Source of the DNA: Gammaproteobacteria bacterium RBG_16_51_14
Lineage (GTDB): Bacteria; Pseudomonadota; Gammaproteobacteria; Eutrophobiales; Eutrophobiaceae
DNA length: 49,644 bases
Assembly (NCBI GenBank): GCA_001802375.1
Contig: MGXK01000151.1
Coordinates: 1-49,644, forward strand
Direction of reading: 5' to 3'
A model generated the notes under the pieces. The model did no database searches, had not been told where the DNA came from, and saw nothing but the letters and a program-made list of their open reading frames with translations. Shown here one piece after another: positions 48,353 to 49,644 of this stretch (position 1 is the first letter of the stretch; each line of letters opens with the position of its first letter). The position numbers were made by a program, and so were the translations under genes.

Positions 48353-48979
48353 TCATGGATATGCACCAAGCCCCTTTAACATACTGATTGCCGGTTGGTA
48401 ATTCTGTTTGGCAGCCATGCGTAGCATCCTGACCCCCATATCATATTGTCGTTGATCACCACTTTTACGATATGAATTAATTCCCCACATCCCCAATACA
48501 TACTGTGCATCCACAAGTCCTTTTTTTGCCCCTTTCACCAGTAACGCCTGGCCTTCAGCAACAGTCCTCCCAAGACCTTCACTGTTGGCTATATATGCCG
48601 CACCAAGCAGGAAATCGGCAAATGGATGATGCTTTTTGCTCGCTCGCTGCAACCACATAATTGCCTCTTTGGACTGATCAAGACGGTTATAGTATTCGTA
48701 GAGCAGCATCTGGGCGTAAACATTCCCGCTCAAGGCCAGTGACTTTATCGATTGTGCCGCCTCCAGGTAATTCCCTGATCCTGCTTTTTTATGGGAATCA
48801 GCAAAAACTCCGGCTTCTGCCTCTGTTGAAGTATCGATAATCTCGTCCTTAATCCGTGAGTATAGGGATGTATATCCTGTAGCATAATAAATACTCTCAG
48901 GTTGAACCGGTTCATCTGGCCTGGTTACCTGTTTATCCTCATCCTCTCCGGGTTGATTCCGGTTTTCTGTCTTCTTCAT
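48353..48979 (-). CDS. Sel1-repeat protein, cytoplasmic
   Basis: 208 aa. Charged N-terminus rich in Glu, Asp and Pro (about 1-30) with no signal peptide, then about four degenerate Sel1/TPR-like repeats (about 60-205: KEAIMWLQRASKKHHPFADF, AEGQALLVKGAKKGLVDAQY, MGVRMLRMAAKQNYQPAIS). Related in repeat type, not closely in sequence, to the Sel1 region of the kinase at 40627-42381. Possible scaffold; role unknown. Confidence 0.75.
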   Translation of the reverse strand: MKKTENRNQPGEDEDKQVTRPDEPVQPESIYYATGYTSLYSRIKDEIIDTSTEAEAGVFADSHKKAGSGNYLEAAQSIKSLALSGNVYAQMLLYEYYNRLDQSKEAIMWLQRASKKHHPFADFLLGAAYIANSEGLGRTVAEGQALLVKGAKKGLVDAQYVLGMWGINSYRKSGDQRQYDMGVRMLRMAAKQNYQPAISMLKGLGAYP

Positions 48980-49182
48980 AGATTTGTCTCTTAAAAAACG
49001 TACGCATTCCCTCCAGAAACACGCACTATTTTAGTTTAGGCGGCTTTATCACGCTGCCCAAATCGTCAGTCTCCGGATTCTCAAACTGCTTCTCACTGTG
49101 TCAAATTGATGTGTATATCAACCACAGACTGTACTGATCTTGTCACATTTAGCTTGAACCCAGGTATTAGGTGTTATTGTAT

Positions 49183-49644
49183 TTACTCCTCTTTGGTTGT
49201 TATTTTATTGTCCTGAACCAGTCGAAATCCCAGGTTTTTGTAGCGGGAAGAAGAATTATTCCAGGTACGGGCGGCAGAGCGTATATTAACAGGCCTATTA
49301 TTAAACGAACCACCACGACATACGCGGAGGGTGCAGTACCCACCCGTAGTCCATGCCTGGCCATCCTGTAGCGCACCCTCGTAGGTGGCATGCCAACAAT
49401 CTGCAGTCCATTCCCAGACATTACCGATCATGTCAAACAGTCCGAATTTATTTGGCGGGAACTGTCCAACTGGGACCGACTTTCCCCATCGCTCATGGCC
49501 GATTGCCTGTTCACTGCAACATTCATCACTGCCATAATTTGCATGTTCATGGCTTGCCTCATAACCCCAGGGGTATTTTAATGAACTGCCTGCCCGGGCA
49601 GCGTACTCCCACTCTGCCTCAGAAGGCAGGCGGTAATTCTCACC
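49183..49644 (-). CDS. SUMF1/formylglycine-enzyme-fold protein, C-terminal part, cut by window edge
   Basis: Open frame enters from the right edge: 153 residues starting GENYRLPSEAEWEYAARAGS, then YPWGYEASHEHANYGSDECC, PVGQFPPNKFGLFDMIGNVWEW, split here at GLFDM and IGNVWEW, then CRGGSFNNRPVNIRSAARTW and NLGFRLVQD, ending at TAA. RLPSEAEWEYAAR, GNVWEW, GGSF and GFR are the standard SUMF1 fold motifs. The paired Cys of true formylglycine-generating enzymes near this last segment are absent, so sulfatase activation is unlikely. Such domains are also carried by kinase-linked proteins and by variable proteins of diversity-generating retroelements. Confidence 0.85.
   Translation of the reverse strand, partial: GENYRLPSEAEWEYAARAGSSLKYPWGYEASHEHANYGSDECCSEQAIGHERWGKSVPVGQFPPNKFGLFDMIGNVWEWTADCWHATYEGALQDGQAWTTGGYCTLRVCRGGSFNNRPVNIRSAARTWNNSSSRYKNLGFRLVQDNKITTKEE

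Noticed and set aside
1-49644. tRNA or rRNA genes, CRISPR arrays, insertion sequences, integrase or phage genes
   Set aside because: I saw no cloverleaf-compatible segment with the usual T-arm sequence, no regular spacer-repeat array and no transposase, integrase or structural phage protein in any frame; a covariance-model scan would be needed to exclude small RNAs.

Overview
The window looks like a chromosomal segment of a gammaproteobacterium. The gene order mdh-gltA / sucAB-lpd, the block asd-fimV-truA-trpF-accD-folC-dedD-cvpA-purF and the block carA-carB-greA-rlmE-ftsH-glmM are gammaproteobacterial arrangements, and most of the DNA is near 50% GC. Polyhydroxyalkanoate genes, a haem-protein cluster, a Ser/Thr kinase with Sel1 repeats and a SUMF1-fold protein suggest an environmental, metabolically versatile species, perhaps a relative of sulfur oxidisers. 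I cannot name the genus.

Layout. 1-640: GC-rich left edge with the start of a TerC-type membrane protein and a broken PsiE-like gene; it differs in composition from the rest. 900-9511: TCA-cycle block, with mdh and gltA on the minus strand and sucA-sucB-lpdA on the plus strand from a shared 304-bp control region, closed by a clear terminator. 9534-13160: two small membrane or exported proteins divergent from a LysR regulator, then thiolase (phaA) and phaR. 13375-28316 (minus): asd, a mini-FimV paralogue, fimV, truA, trpF, trpB, a 63-aa HTH-like protein, trpA, accD, folC, dedD, cvpA, purF, preceded by a dead leuB fragment. 28423-31008: an EamA-type permease and an LL-diaminopimelate aminotransferase. 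31215-40224 (minus): carA, carB, greA, rlmE, ftsH, glmM. 40627-49644: accessory region with the kinase-Sel1 protein, a PhoQ/PhoP-like two-component system plus PepSY protein divergent from a cytochrome b561-DHC fusion, an SHP-type haem protein and a second DHC, then a PilZ protein, an unknown membrane protein, a Sel1 protein and the 3' end of a SUMF1-domain gene.

How the parts work together. Citrate synthase, 2-oxoglutarate dehydrogenase and malate dehydrogenase cover three TCA steps. PhaA draws acetyl-CoA into storage polymer under PhaR, and a 20-bp near-identical sequence before phaR and again after it is a candidate PhaR operator. Asd and the DapL-type aminotransferase both belong to the aspartate/lysine route. 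The cytochrome cluster probably takes electrons from the quinol pool through b561 to dihaem cytochrome and SHP, under control of the adjacent two-component system.

Most interesting items: the b561-DHC fusion beside a free-standing DHC paralogue; the duplicated putative PhaR box with an orphan promoter aimed into the purF 3' end; the in-frame leuB relic; the lone FimV N-terminal domain protein; the HTH-like ORF inside the trp genes; and the SUMF1 C-terminus at the right edge, whose pattern resembles targets of diversity-generating retroelements.
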